NCBI RefSeq assembly: GCF_003946345.1
Contig: NZ_RHNY01000007.1
Span: 1-64,000 of the forward strand
Source of the DNA: Levilactobacillus tongjiangensis
Lineage (GTDB): Bacteria > Bacillota > Bacilli > Lactobacillales > Lactobacillaceae
Length of the DNA stretch: 64,000 nt
Direction: 5' to 3'
In this document: one piece after another, positions 42,616 to 51,851 of the stretch
Layout of the letters: each line of letters starts with the position of its first letter
Numbering within the stretch: the first letter of the stretch is position 1
The notes under the pieces: generated by a model
What the model was told of the DNA's origin: nothing
What the model saw: the letters and a program-made list of their open reading frames with translations, nothing else
Databases searched by the model: none
Position numbers and translations under genes: made by a program

Positions 42616-43572
42616 TTAGTTTTGCTTGAACAGGTTCGTCAGGTATTCCATGAAGGTCTTCAGGTAACGATCCTTGTCGACCATGACAGAAACCTTAACG
42701 TTAGTAGGTTCGTTTAACCGGTTATCATCACCGATAGTCCGACCGTAAGTTTCCTTGTTGTAGTTGACCACCATGTTTAAGTCAATCGTGGTAACGAAGC
42801 TAGGATCCAACGCAACCCCAACAGCCAGTGGGTCATGCAAAGCACAGCCACCCAGGTTGTCGTTAACGTCAACGTAGGCTTGGATGTAGTAGTCCACGAT
42901 GTCAGCAAATTTTTCACCGGCAACGGTCCCCAAGTCACGCCATTGTTGTGTTTCCTTCTTAGTCAACAGGGTCCGCAGGGTAACATCCAGGCCAACCATC
43001 GTTGAGTGCAATGGGCTCGTCAAAACAGCGTTAGCAGCTTCGGCATCTTGGTTGATGTTCGCTTCGGCATAAGCGGTAACGTTACCAGGAACGGTTAAAG
43101 CACCACCCATGAAGGTGACGTTGCCAATTTCCGTAGCGATTTCTGGGGCCTTCTTGATGGCAGCAGCCAAGTTGGTCATTGGACCAGTAGGAACTAACGT
43201 CAAGTCTTTGCCGTACTTGTGAACGGCGTCAATCAGGAAGTCCACACCGGATTCCTTTTCAATCGACCGTTGTGGATCTGGTAAGTCGACTTGGCCAATT
43301 CCGTTTTCACCGTGAATGTCTGCACTAACTTGCATCCGATCAAAGTGATCACTGGTTGAGGAATGACTTTCACCCAGATATACAGGGATATCAGTGTGTC
43401 CAAGCAGTTCCAAAATCTTCAAAGAGTTTTGGCCACCGGCTTCGACGAGCACGTTCCCGTAAGAACCGATAATCCCAATCAAATCTACATCAGGAGCACC
43501 CAATGCGTAAGCAATTGCGAGTGAATCATCGATACCAGTATCTAAGTCTAAAATCAGTTTACGTTTTGCCAT
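42616..43572 (-). CDS. inosine/uridine-preferring nucleoside hydrolase
   Basis: 318 residues. The N-terminal calcium-binding motif DLDTGIDDSLA (Asp9, Asp11, Asp15, Asp16) and the late CALHDPLA motif mark the family. It splits ribonucleosides into base and ribose for salvage. Closest in appearance to the pyrimidine-preferring RihA/RihB type. A perfect 18-bp palindrome lies upstream. Confidence 0.9.
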   Translation of the reverse strand: MAKRKLILDLDTGIDDSLAIAYALGAPDVDLIGIIGSYGNVLVEAGGQNSLKILELLGHTDIPVYLGESHSSTSDHFDRMQVSADIHGENGIGQVDLPDPQRSIEKESGVDFLIDAVHKYGKDLTLVPTGPMTNLAAAIKKAPEIATEIGNVTFMGGALTVPGNVTAYAEANINQDAEAANAVLTSPLHSTMVGLDVTLRTLLTKKETQQWRDLGTVAGEKFADIVDYYIQAYVDVNDNLGGCALHDPLAVGVALDPSFVTTIDLNMVVNYNKETYGRTIGDDNRLNEPTNVKVSVMVDKDRYLKTFMEYLTNLFKQN

Positions 43573-43627
43573 GATATAATTGTCTCCCCTTTGATCCTAT
43601 ATTAGCTAAAAAGCCTACTCTAAGTGT

Positions 43628-43645
43628 AATGTAACTGGTTACATT
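43628..43645. promoter_or_regulatory. 18-bp palindromic operator-like site
   Basis: AATGTAACTGGTTACATT is symmetric apart from the central two bases. It lies in the divergent gap between the nucleoside hydrolase and PrsW-like genes. The TGTAAC-N2-GTTACA form resembles LacI-family operators, such as ribose or nucleoside repressors. Confidence 0.6.
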
Positions 43646-43738
43646 TATCAAGCTCACGAAGTCACCAAGTTGAAGCAATTGGCCGTTCACGGTAAGATAG
43701 AAACCAGGTTAGATTTACCATTGAGGGGGAATTCGGTC

Positions 43739-44782
43739 ATGGCCGATAAACAGTCTGTAAAACCGGTAAAGCGGCATTTTGAGTACCACAATCATTTGCT
43801 GGATGATGCAACGAAGGAAATGAATGAGTGGACTGGAGAGAATAAGGTTGTTGAAATCCACCTATTTCAAATGTTCTCAGAAGTTTTTAAGCATCACGAT
43901 TTAGACGATTCAGAAGCTTTATTTATCGTCGGCACCAAAGAAACCACGCCATCCTTAGAAGCCGTATCGGCGGCACCAGTCAAGCCGTGGTTATTCTCAC
44001 GAGTTTTTGCATTACTCGGAGCCAGTTTCGTGTTGCTAGCGCTGCTATTTCTAGTTTTCCGAAGTAATAACGCTGTACCGGGGATGATTTTCATTGGTTC
44101 GTTGACGGTGCCATTTTCCTTGTTGATCATGTTTTTTGAAATCAATGTTTTTCGGAATATCTCAGTCTATCAATTGATGACCGTCTTTCTAGTCGGTGGA
44201 ATTTTGTCGCTGATTGCGACCATGATTTTGTATTCTCTGATTCCATCGGGAAACGGGACATCCTGGGAGTCTGCATTGGTTGTTGGTTTCATTGAAGAAA
44301 CAGCCAAGATGTTAGTCATCGCTTACTTTATTAACCAATTTAGACTGAATTATATCTTTAACGGTCTGCTGACTGGTGCTGCTATTGGTGCCGGGTTTGC
44401 GGTCTTTGAGACGGCAGGGTATACCGGACAATATGGTCTGGTCACGCTGCTGATGCGCAGTTGGCAAGCAATTGGGACGCATACGATTTGGTCTGCCATC
44501 ATGGGGGCGGCCATTATTCTGGCCAAGGAGCGTCACCAGCCAATTACTGGGAGTAACATGGTGGCCCCGAAATTTCTGCGGTTCTACTTGTTGGCGATTG
44601 CCCTCCATGCGTTATGGGATTGGAACGCGCCCTTTGCCCTGTTAGATATTCTCTACCTGCAACAGTGGGTCTTGATTGCAGTTGGTTGGGTCGCGATTTT
44701 TGTCCTGATTAATGCGGGCTTACGTGAGGCACGAACCTTACAGGGCCAACGGATCCTCAAGAATACTCAGCTCGGTGGATAG
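43739..44782 (+). CDS. PrsW-family intramembrane protease-like protein
   Basis: 347 residues. A cytoplasmic N-terminus of about 90 residues is followed by eight or so membrane helices. The motifs EETAKM (EExxK), HTIWSAIMGA and LHALWDW match PrsW-type membrane proteases, which cut membrane proteins such as anti-sigma factors. ATG 43739 has GAGGGGG upstream; the frame extends to 43670 without a site. Its 3' end overlaps the convergent DUF915 gene by 16 bp. The substrate is unknown. Confidence 0.82.
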   Translation: MADKQSVKPVKRHFEYHNHLLDDATKEMNEWTGENKVVEIHLFQMFSEVFKHHDLDDSEALFIVGTKETTPSLEAVSAAPVKPWLFSRVFALLGASFVLLALLFLVFRSNNAVPGMIFIGSLTVPFSLLIMFFEINVFRNISVYQLMTVFLVGGILSLIATMILYSLIPSGNGTSWESALVVGFIEETAKMLVIAYFINQFRLNYIFNGLLTGAAIGAGFAVFETAGYTGQYGLVTLLMRSWQAIGTHTIWSAIMGAAIILAKERHQPITGSNMVAPKFLRFYLLAIALHALWDWNAPFALLDILYLQQWVLIAVGWVAIFVLINAGLREARTLQGQRILKNTQLGG

Positions 44783-45534
44783 AGAAAAGTAATCATCTTG
44801 CGATCCAATGCCGGATTTTCATGTAACAGGGAATGCTGCATTTGCCAAATAGGACCGTGTAGTGGTTCATAACGGTAGCTCCCCACGTGACCTTGAACCA
44901 GTCTGGCCAGTGGGGTAACCGTGTTGTCGGGAACTTCACTGTCGTTGTCTGTGCGACCAATGTTGCCGGCTAAATTTAGGATGTGTAACTGGGGTTCAGC
45001 TGTTCTGAGCCCCGTTCTTTCTGGAAAATCTGCCCCAATACAGATCCAGCGATTGACCGTAACGGGGGCCTGGGATTGATGATTCAGATAGTCGTAGGCA
45101 ATCGTTCCGCCGGAGGAATGGCCCACGAAGTTGACGTGGGTCACGCCATACCGTTGATGCAACTGCTGCAAGACCGTTCGTAACTGGCGAGCTTGTTTTT
45201 GAGGATGTGTGTTGTCCTTAAAAATGACGGGAACGAGCGGGTTGTTGGCGGCGACTGGTGCGTGCTGTTGCCAGGAGACGTGACCAGCGTAACTGACCCG
45301 GGCGGTTAGGCTAAATGTGGCGAGCTCCGGACGATTCAAGCTGACGACCATACTGCGAACGGAGAGCCAAGCACCACTATTTCCTGGCAAGAAGAGGGTG
45401 GCCGTACGGGTCTGAGGGACCCGTGTGGTGGCCAATGCAGACCAGCGACTGTTCCACCAACCGATTAGACCAGTTAAGACAAGCAAGGTTGTGACGATAA
45501 CGGTTAATCCACGTTGATGCTTCATGAAAGTCAC
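44767..45534 (-). CDS. DUF915 alpha/beta hydrolase, second
   Basis: 255 residues. An N-terminal membrane anchor, then TATLFLPGNSGAWLS, nucleophile elbow VGHSSGG, the late Asp in NIGRTDNDSEV and the closing His region HGPIWQMQHS. It is anchored outside the cell like its relative at 39777. GGAGGTGA precedes the ATG. It is divergent from the reductase gene at 45578. Confidence 0.8.
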   Translation of the reverse strand: MTFMKHQRGLTVIVTTLLVLTGLIGWWNSRWSALATTRVPQTRTATLFLPGNSGAWLSVRSMVVSLNRPELATFSLTARVSYAGHVSWQQHAPVAANNPLVPVIFKDNTHPQKQARQLRTVLQQLHQRYGVTHVNFVGHSSGGTIAYDYLNHQSQAPVTVNRWICIGADFPERTGLRTAEPQLHILNLAGNIGRTDNDSEVPDNTVTPLARLVQGHVGSYRYEPLHGPIWQMQHSLLHENPALDRKMITFLYPPS

Positions 45535-45577
45535 CTCCTTGATACGATAAGAGATAGAGAGAACGGAGATCAGTTAA

Positions 45578-46573
45578 ATGATAGAGTCTTATGACATTAC
45601 CATCATTGGGGGAGGTCCCGCCGGCATGTTTGCCGCCTTTTACGCCGGGATGCACAACGCCAAGACGCAGGTGGTCGAGAGCCTAGCTGAATTAGGTGGT
45701 CAGGTGAATGCGTTGTACCCTGAGAAAACAATCTTAGACGTTGCTGGATTACCCGCCATTAGGGGGCGCGAGCTGATTGCTGGGCAACGGCAACAGTTAG
45801 AGCAATTTCCGTTAACCATCAAGACGGGGCAGGCGGTGACTAACGTTTCCCAGAATGAAAACGGGTTTACGGTGACGACGGCCCAGGAGACGACTCAGAC
45901 CCGGGCCGTCATTGTGGCGGTCGGTAACGGGGCCTTTACCCCGCGTAAATTGAATGTTGAAAACGCCGAGCAATTTACCAATCATCAGCTATTTTACAGT
46001 GCCCGGAATCTTGAAAAGTTTCGCAATCAGGAGGTTATGGTCGCGGGTGGCGGCGATGCGGCCATTGACCAAGCCCTGATGTTGGCGCCCGTGGCCAAGG
46101 CCGTGACCCTGTTACATCGGCGCAGCCAATTCCGGGGCTTGGCCCACATGGTGGATCTGCTCGAGCAATCACCTGTGAAAGTGGTGACCCCCTTCTTAAT
46201 CAGTGGCTTGCAGGAAACGGCCAACGGCGCCTTAGATGTGACACTGAAGACCGTGGGTGGCTCAGGGGAATTAGCCCATCAGACGGTGGATAAATTGGTG
46301 GTCAGTTATGGATTTACGGCAGACCACCAGGCACTGGATGCTTGGGACGTCGACTTGGCGGAGGATCACCGGTTGATTGCGGTGGATTCGACTATGGCCA
46401 CCAGCGTTGCGGGAATCTATGCCATTGGGGATGGCGTCATGTATCGGGGGAAACAACCATTGATTGCGACTGGTTACGGGGAAGCACCAGTGGCAGTTCA
46501 GGCCATTATGACCAACTTTTTCCCTGACCGCCGGGGGCCGGTTCACAGTACATCGTTGACCCCTAAACAATAA
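45578..46573 (+). CDS. ferredoxin/flavodoxin-NADP reductase (thioredoxin-reductase-like type)
   Basis: 331 residues. The FAD site IIGGGPAGM is at the N-terminus; an NADPH site AGGGDAAIDQAL lies near residue 150; AIGDGVMYRG near 285 closes the FAD domain. The redox CxxC of thioredoxin reductases is missing, which defines the YumC-type ferredoxin-NADP reductases. A strong terminator follows. Confidence 0.9.
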   Translation: MIESYDITIIGGGPAGMFAAFYAGMHNAKTQVVESLAELGGQVNALYPEKTILDVAGLPAIRGRELIAGQRQQLEQFPLTIKTGQAVTNVSQNENGFTVTTAQETTQTRAVIVAVGNGAFTPRKLNVENAEQFTNHQLFYSARNLEKFRNQEVMVAGGGDAAIDQALMLAPVAKAVTLLHRRSQFRGLAHMVDLLEQSPVKVVTPFLISGLQETANGALDVTLKTVGGSGELAHQTVDKLVVSYGFTADHQALDAWDVDLAEDHRLIAVDSTMATSVAGIYAIGDGVMYRGKQPLIATGYGEAPVAVQAIMTNFFPDRRGPVHSTSLTPKQ

Positions 46574-46593
46574 ACGTGTTTATTCTAAACGAC

Positions 46594-46640
46594 AAAGAAG
46601 CTGTCCGCACGATCATAAGATCGAACGGACAGCTTCTTTT
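46594..46640. terminator. bidirectional terminator
   Basis: GAAGCTGTCCG and CGGACAGCTTC form a perfect outer stem with a second stem GATC/GATC inside; A- and T-tracts lie on both sides. It serves the reductase and LTA synthase genes. Confidence 0.88.
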
Positions 46641-46657
46641 CGTTGCTCGAGCAGCAG

Positions 46658-48790
46658 TTATTTGCCGCTGGTGTCATCTTGATTGGTAATCTTGATTCGA
46701 TTAGAATCGGTGGACTTATGATGGATCTCCGGCGCGTCCGTCTTGTAGAACGGTTGCGTGGACTTGTCACCATTTCTGGAGAAGAGACTCGTGGACTTTA
46801 AGCCCAGTTTCTTTTCCAGCTTTTCCGCTTTTTGTAGACCATCGGAATAGTTATAGTCCTGAGGATCAACCGTCTTGAAGCCCTTAGGATGGTAGAAGCG
46901 TAAGAGGTTCTTCTGGTTAAGGGAGTCGGAATAGTTCAGCCCAGTAGTCACGTGTTTCTGAATGGCTTCGATTTTTTCCTGCTGCTTACCAGTTGGATGA
47001 ATCTCCTGCTGGGTCTTGTTACTATAAATGGTCCCGTCGATCGATGTGTAATCAGCGCTGACCCAATCGCGGTTACGGAAGGCGACGACGGGGTAGTGGC
47101 CAGGGGAGAGTAAGTCCGTCCCAAATTGCAGGTACTTCTTACTATTGATTCCCATCAGGTGCAACAGGGTCGGTAAGACGTCAACTTCGCCACCATAGGT
47201 GTGTTCGATCTTACCCTTCTTGTAGCCAGGCATATTGAACATCATTGGTACCCGTTGGAGTTGAGCGTTGTCATAGTCGTTCCAATCGTCCGGATCGACT
47301 CCCAGCAACTTGGCAAGGCTCTTATTGGATGAATTGGAAATACCATAGTGGTCCCCGTAAATCATAACTAGTGAGTTTTTGTCCAAGCCAGACTTATGCA
47401 AGTAGCTGTAGAATTCCTTGATGGACTGATCGAGGTAGTGGGCCGTCTTGAAGTAGTTATCAACGGTCTTATCGCCAGTATTCGGTGTCTTGAACGTTGA
47501 ATCTTCCTTGTCCAGAGTGAACGGGAAGTGGTTCGTGACGGTCAGGTACTTCACGTAAAATGGTTGTTGCAGGTGTTGGAGGTATTTGACGGAGTCGTTG
47601 AATAATAACTTATCTTTCAACCCATAACCCAACGATTTATCGCCGGAAGTGTCGTAGTAACTGGCATCGAAGAAGTACTGATAACCGAGGTTCTTGTACG
47701 TGTTGTTCCGGTTCCAGAAGCTCCCCACGTTTCCGTGGAAGACGGCGGTGGTGTATCCCGACTGGTCGAAGATGGCAGGGGCGGCTTGGAAAGTGTTGTC
47801 GCTTCCTAGTTGCGTAAACAGCGATCCCTGAGGAAGGCCGTAAGTTCCAGTCTCCAACATAGTCTCCGCGTCGGACGTCTTACCTTGGCCGACTTCGTGG
47901 AAGAAGTTGTCAAAGCTATAGGTTGCTTTACTCTTATAGAGTTTGTTGAGAAACGGTGTCACTTCTTGGCCGTTGACTTTTTTGTTAATTAAAAACTGTT
48001 GGAAGCTCTCCAAGTGAATGACGATGACGTTCTTTTTCTTCGCCACACCATACAGGCTCTTATCGGGCGCCGCGTAGTTTTTGTGGACGTACTTAAGAAT
48101 TCCAGTTAACTCGGACTTCTTCGCGTGAGAGCGCAATTCACTGGTATGACCGGACTTGATACCATCGTAAACGGTAAAGGCATCCAGGCCTAAGTATTTC
48201 ACAACATAGGTTCTGTCGAACGTCCGGGTCAGCAGTTGTGGCCGGTCCATTTCGCCTAAAGTTAGGTTGACCCCAAAGAGGAGAATAGCAACGGAAGTTA
48301 CGGCAAAACCGACCCGTTTATTCAGTGGCCGCGGGTCGATATAGATGCGGCGAGTCGCCAGTAACAGGAGCACTATCACGAGGTCTAACCAGTACAGAAT
48401 ATCGTGGGGTGAGGTCAGGGCTAAGGAACTTCCTGACAGGCCTTGGTCGACCTTGGAGTACCCCAGCATGGTGCTTACCGTCATGAAGTCGGTAAATTCT
48501 CGGAAATAGATGACGTTGATGTAGAGTAGCAGGGTATTCAGAATATCGATTAAAAATAAAAAGGGATAGAAGAATCGTGCCCGTTTAAAGTATAGCGCCA
48601 ACCCAAATACCAATAGGGTGGCAGCAATGGGGTTGATCAGTACAATTAGAAATTGAAACGGATCACTCAGATTTAAGTTGAAGTCGACGAAGTAGGCGAC
48701 TAGGGTCTTCGCCCAAAACAGGACGACCATCAGGGTAACAAACCCCATGCGGGTCCCTGTTCTGGCCCATATTTTTTTGAAACGTTCCAC
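46658..48790 (-). CDS. ltaS: lipoteichoic acid synthase (LtaS-like)
   Basis: A 710-residue polytopic enzyme. Five membrane helices (to about residue 180) precede an extracellular sulfatase-fold domain. Glu261 in VIHLESFQ, the nucleophile Thr305 in GQGKTSDAET, then MIYGDHYG for metal binding are all present. It polymerises glycerol phosphate from phosphatidylglycerol onto lipoteichoic acid. The C-terminal tail of about 60 residues is highly charged. Monocistronic. Confidence 0.9.
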   Translation of the reverse strand: MERFKKIWARTGTRMGFVTLMVVLFWAKTLVAYFVDFNLNLSDPFQFLIVLINPIAATLLVFGLALYFKRARFFYPFLFLIDILNTLLLYINVIYFREFTDFMTVSTMLGYSKVDQGLSGSSLALTSPHDILYWLDLVIVLLLLATRRIYIDPRPLNKRVGFAVTSVAILLFGVNLTLGEMDRPQLLTRTFDRTYVVKYLGLDAFTVYDGIKSGHTSELRSHAKKSELTGILKYVHKNYAAPDKSLYGVAKKKNVIVIHLESFQQFLINKKVNGQEVTPFLNKLYKSKATYSFDNFFHEVGQGKTSDAETMLETGTYGLPQGSLFTQLGSDNTFQAAPAIFDQSGYTTAVFHGNVGSFWNRNNTYKNLGYQYFFDASYYDTSGDKSLGYGLKDKLLFNDSVKYLQHLQQPFYVKYLTVTNHFPFTLDKEDSTFKTPNTGDKTVDNYFKTAHYLDQSIKEFYSYLHKSGLDKNSLVMIYGDHYGISNSSNKSLAKLLGVDPDDWNDYDNAQLQRVPMMFNMPGYKKGKIEHTYGGEVDVLPTLLHLMGINSKKYLQFGTDLLSPGHYPVVAFRNRDWVSADYTSIDGTIYSNKTQQEIHPTGKQQEKIEAIQKHVTTGLNYSDSLNQKNLLRFYHPKGFKTVDPQDYNYSDGLQKAEKLEKKLGLKSTSLFSRNGDKSTQPFYKTDAPEIHHKSTDSNRIKITNQDDTSGK

Positions 48791-49023
48791 GTAATTTCGC
48801 TCCTTCGTTTACGGATAAGTAGTCCTATTTTACCATAGTTACGGGTGTTATAGGTTGCCCTCCGTTTTTGGCACATTTTCATCATCGTAGCAAATTGGGA
48901 CGGGCCTTGACGCTTTCGGGAGGAAGTTTAGGAAAATTTTAAGTGGGTTGCGAAATTGTAACCGCTATCGCAGAATAATTTGGTACACTAGAGGTAATTC
49001 AGACGGAAAGGTGTGGAAACGTT

Positions 49024-49689
49024 ATGAACAAGCAAATCACGCTTTATTTGGTTCGGCACGGCCAAACTTATTTCAACATCTATAACAAATTACAGGGTTG
49101 GAGCAATTCTCCGCTGACGGATGCGGGAATCGCGGACGCCAAGGGGGCCGGTGAACGGCTCAAGGATGTCCAGTTTGCCGCAGCTTACTGTAGTGACACC
49201 ACGCGGGCTGAGCAAACGGCTCGGACCATCTTAGCGGCGAACCTGTCGCAACCATCCGCTGATCTAACGTCTTCCCATTTCTTCAGAGAAGAGTTTTACG
49301 GTTATTACGAGGGAACTGACATGGCTCAGGCGTGGTACGTTGCTGGGGCCCCACACGGTGTTCCGTCGTTTAAAGCAATTGAAGAAAAGTATTCAATTGG
49401 TCAGGCGAAAGACTTCTTGAAGGAGGCCGATCCTTTCCGTCAGGCCGAAAATAACGAGGAGTATTGGGCGCGGGTCGACCAGGGGTTTAACATGATTCGG
49501 CAGAATCCCATTCTAAAGGATGGCGATAATGTTCTGGTAATCAGTCACGGCAATACGTTGCTTAGTCTGATGGAACGTTATGGTCAGGGGAAGTATGACC
49601 TGAGTGTTCGGCCAGCTAACGGGAGTGTGACCAAGCTCTCCTTAACGCCCGATGACATTAAAGTATTGAGTTATAATCAGAAAGATTAG
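49024..49689 (+). CDS. histidine phosphatase (phosphoglycerate mutase-like)
   Basis: 221 residues. LVRHGQTYFN (Arg11, His12) starts the fold; a second His in ISHGNTL and the acid in FFREEFYGYYEG complete the site. A family of varied phosphatases; substrate unknown. It is followed by a GNAT gene after 16 bp. Confidence 0.85.
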   Translation: MNKQITLYLVRHGQTYFNIYNKLQGWSNSPLTDAGIADAKGAGERLKDVQFAAAYCSDTTRAEQTARTILAANLSQPSADLTSSHFFREEFYGYYEGTDMAQAWYVAGAPHGVPSFKAIEEKYSIGQAKDFLKEADPFRQAENNEEYWARVDQGFNMIRQNPILKDGDNVLVISHGNTLLSLMERYGQGKYDLSVRPANGSVTKLSLTPDDIKVLSYNQKD

Positions 49690-49705
49690 GAGCGAGGACG
49701 ATTTG

Positions 49706-50140
49706 ATGGAATGTAGAATGGCTTGGGGTAAAATGAACCCCGTCTATGATGATGCCTTAGGTATCCGTAAGGACGTTTTTATTGAAGAACAGGGGATTGA
49801 CCCCCGCGACGAGTTAGATGGCGCTGACGAGGATAAGATGCACTACGTGGGCTACGTGGATGATAAACCAGTCACGACGGCCAGAATTGATATGCTGGCT
49901 GGGAATCGTGTCAAGATTCAACGAGTGGCTACGGTGGCTGACGAACGCCAACACGGGTATGCTGGAGAACTCATTAAGCAGATCATCAGCGATGCCAAGA
50001 AGTCTGATGTCAGTCGGATCGAGCTGGATGCCCAATTGACTGCGCTAAATTTCTACCAGCAACTGGGATTTGAACCAGTGAGCGAGCCATTTGAAGAAGC
50101 TGGTATTCAACACCGGACGGTTCAGTATCAAGTTAAATAG
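49706..50140 (+). CDS. GNAT-family N-acetyltransferase
   Basis: 144 residues. IRKDVFIEEQGIDPRDELDGADEDKMHYVGYV starts a fold typical of the ElaA/YjcF type; the acetyl-CoA loop is in VATVADERQHGYAGELI. ATG 49706 lies behind AGGAGCGAGG. It is cotranscribed with the phosphatase and followed by a terminator. Acceptor unknown. Confidence 0.85.
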   Translation: MECRMAWGKMNPVYDDALGIRKDVFIEEQGIDPRDELDGADEDKMHYVGYVDDKPVTTARIDMLAGNRVKIQRVATVADERQHGYAGELIKQIISDAKKSDVSRIELDAQLTALNFYQQLGFEPVSEPFEEAGIQHRTVQYQVK

Positions 50141-50156
50141 GTTTTGTAAATTGATG

Positions 50157-50192
50157 AAGGATGCGTGATCGGATTGATTGCGCATCCTTTTT
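50157..50192 (+). terminator. terminator of the GNAT gene
   Basis: AAGGATGCG and CGCATCCTT form a stem around TGATCGGATTGATTG, followed by TTT. Confidence 0.8.
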
Positions 50193-50235
50193 ACTGTTGT
50201 GAGTTGTGATGTAATTGCCGCCTCCGGCAGCCAGA

Positions 50236-50389
50236 ACTGGGGCTCAGCCGTGGGGACCGGATAAAGCCATAGGGCGGTCTTTATCCTCGGTTTGAAGCCT
50301 CGAAAAACCCACCGAGTCTTCAAACACGTTCCACGCTGTGAGTCCGAAAAAAACGCGAACTAACACCGTCGACACCGCTGAGCTCCAGT
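50236..50389 (-). repeat. dispersed structured repeat, copy F
   Basis: The arms ACTGGGGCTCAGC (50236-50248) and GCTGAGCTCCAGT (50377-50389) pair at 12 of 13. The inner hairpin is GGATAAAG/CTTTATCC. The core is TTTGAAG (50291-50297) / CTTCAAA (50318-50324). It is tandemly followed by copy G with a period of 186 bp. Confidence 0.85.
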
Positions 50390-50420
50390 CATTTACAATA
50401 ATTGCCACCTCCGGCAGCCA

Positions 50421-50576
50421 GGACTAGGGCTCAGCGTGGGGACCGGATAAAGCCAAAGGGCGGTCTTTATCCTCGATTTGAAGCCTCGGAAACCCCACCG
50501 AGTCTTCAAACGCGTCCCACGCTGTAAGTCCGCAAAAACGCGAACTAACACCGTCGACACCGCTGAGCCCCAGTCC
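50421..50576 (-). repeat. dispersed structured repeat, copy G
   Basis: The arms GGACTAGGGCTCAGCG (50421-50436) and CGCTGAGCCCCAGTCC (50561-50576) pair at 15 of 16. The hairpin GGATAAAG/CTTTATCC and core TTTGAAG (50477-50483) / CTTCAAA (50504-50510) match copy F almost exactly. Open frames here are repeat-derived. Confidence 0.85.
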
Positions 50577-50864
50577 AGACTACCTCCGGCTCCAATGGTT
50601 GTGAAGGACGGAGTCAATCTTGTGAGTTTAACTAGCAGTTAGCTTAATGTTACTGAGGTTGGGCGATCGTCCTAGGTATTGATATTGATGATAGTCTGGT
50701 CAGTCAGTCAGTCTGTTACGGTTGTTAGACGAGTATTGAACGGTTGCTCTTAATTAAATAAGAGATAGCAATTGATCAGCTATGGTGCCATGTTTACGTG
50801 AGCATACACCAACCGCCAATTATCATATTTTTCGGTTACATTTAAGACAGTCTAAGCCGGAGGT
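50577..50864. other. intergenic spacer between repeats G and H
   Basis: I see no gene with a ribosome binding site and no further copy of the repeat core in these 290 bp. Confidence 0.4.
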
Positions 50865-51020
50865 GGACAGGGTGGGCCAGCCGTGAAAATAGCGTTAGCT
50901 AGCGTTCCTTGCTAGGTTAGGCTATGGGCGACTTTGAAGACACGGGTTTATCGTGGCTTCAAATCGAGCGAGAAGCCCAGTCTTTGGTTGAAGTGTCCCC
51001 ACAGTGGGCTTACTCTGTCC
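50865..51020 (+). repeat. dispersed structured repeat, copy H
   Basis: The ends GGACAG (50865-50870) and CTGTCC (51015-51020) pair, with further weaker pairing inside. The hairpin GTTAGCTAGC..GCTAGGTTAGGC and core TTTGAAG (50933-50939) / CTTCAAA (50957-50963) with CACG/CGTG pairs are present. It is inverted relative to F and G; its reverse complement is closely similar to copy C. Confidence 0.8.
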
Positions 51021-51053
51021 CCCGGAGCGCGCCAATAGTAAACTGATTTTGAA

Positions 51054-51102
51054 TAAAAAAATCGCGTTGCCATAAGCCAAATGCTTATGCGCAACGCGAT
51101 AA
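51054..51102 (-). terminator. terminator of the NlpC/P60 gene
   Basis: ATCGCGTTG and CAACGCGAT with an inner CATAAGC/GCTTATG pair form a very long stem; on the minus strand a T run follows. Confidence 0.9.
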
Positions 51103-51158
51103 TACTTTAACGTTCAGTTGATTTCATGAGGTGTTTGTTTACTGAACTATGAAACGGG

Positions 51159-51650
51159 TTAATCGGCGTCAGTAGCAACCGGCGTGTTAACACGTGCGTA
51201 ACCAACAGCGTGCCACCATGGGGCATGAACGGCTTCGCGAACGACACCACGGTTTTGAGCATCGATCATCTTACCCTTGCCAATGTACATCCCAACGTGG
51301 GAGATAGAGTACGTGCTACCACCGAAGAAGACTAAGTCACCCTTCTTGATATTCTTGTAAGTGACGTGCTTCAACGAGTTGTATTGTGCTTGAGCGGTCC
51401 GTGGCAACGTAACCTTGGCACCCTTTTTGTAGATGTAACCAGTAAAACCTGAGCAATCAAATGATGAAGGACCAGTAGCACCGTAGACGTAACGTGCGCC
51501 TAAGTGAGACTTAGCAACCTTGTACACTGAGCTGAAGCTAGTCGTACTCTTGGTAGCTGCGGAAGCGGACGTTGTCGTACCGGCGTTAAATGCAAAGAAA
51601 CCTGCGAAAACTAATGCTGCTGTTGCAATTGTTTTAATAACTTTCTTCAT
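51159..51650 (-). CDS. secreted NlpC/P60 endopeptidase
   Basis: 163 residues. The signal peptide ends near SASA. The NlpC/P60 domain has Cys66 in FDCSGFTGY, His in ISHVGMYIG and a third polar residue near DAQNRG. It cuts peptide stems of peptidoglycan. There is no separate binding domain, so it is a minimal form. I chose ATG 51650, with AGGGGTG upstream. Confidence 0.9.
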   Translation of the reverse strand: MKKVIKTIATAALVFAGFFAFNAGTTTSASAATKSTTSFSSVYKVAKSHLGARYVYGATGPSSFDCSGFTGYIYKKGAKVTLPRTAQAQYNSLKHVTYKNIKKGDLVFFGGSTYSISHVGMYIGKGKMIDAQNRGVVREAVHAPWWHAVGYARVNTPVATDAD

Positions 51651-51851
51651 TGTTATAAACACCCCTCATGAAATTTACATCTATAAGAGTACCAATGTAA
51701 TGTGACAATCATGTAACAGCGCAATTGCAAAGCCGTTAAATGTCTTAAACAAATCGTTACTTTTCGCAATAAACTTGCAATTTAAGCGGTTTACTTGGTA
51801 AAATCTAACATAATTGGTAAGCAAGTTTACAAGCATGAGGAGGAGAACATC

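Noticed and set aside
42325-42619. Open frames on both strands across copy E
   Set aside because: Both arise from the inverted repeat and are not preceded by ribosome binding sites.
50045-50617. Two similar minus-strand frames that look like paralogous proteins
   Set aside because: Their likeness comes from repeats F and G; no start signals are present.
50221-51020. Repeats F-H as remains of a CRISPR or phage attachment region
   Set aside because: They are few, long, self-complementary and partly inverted, and match copies elsewhere in the window.
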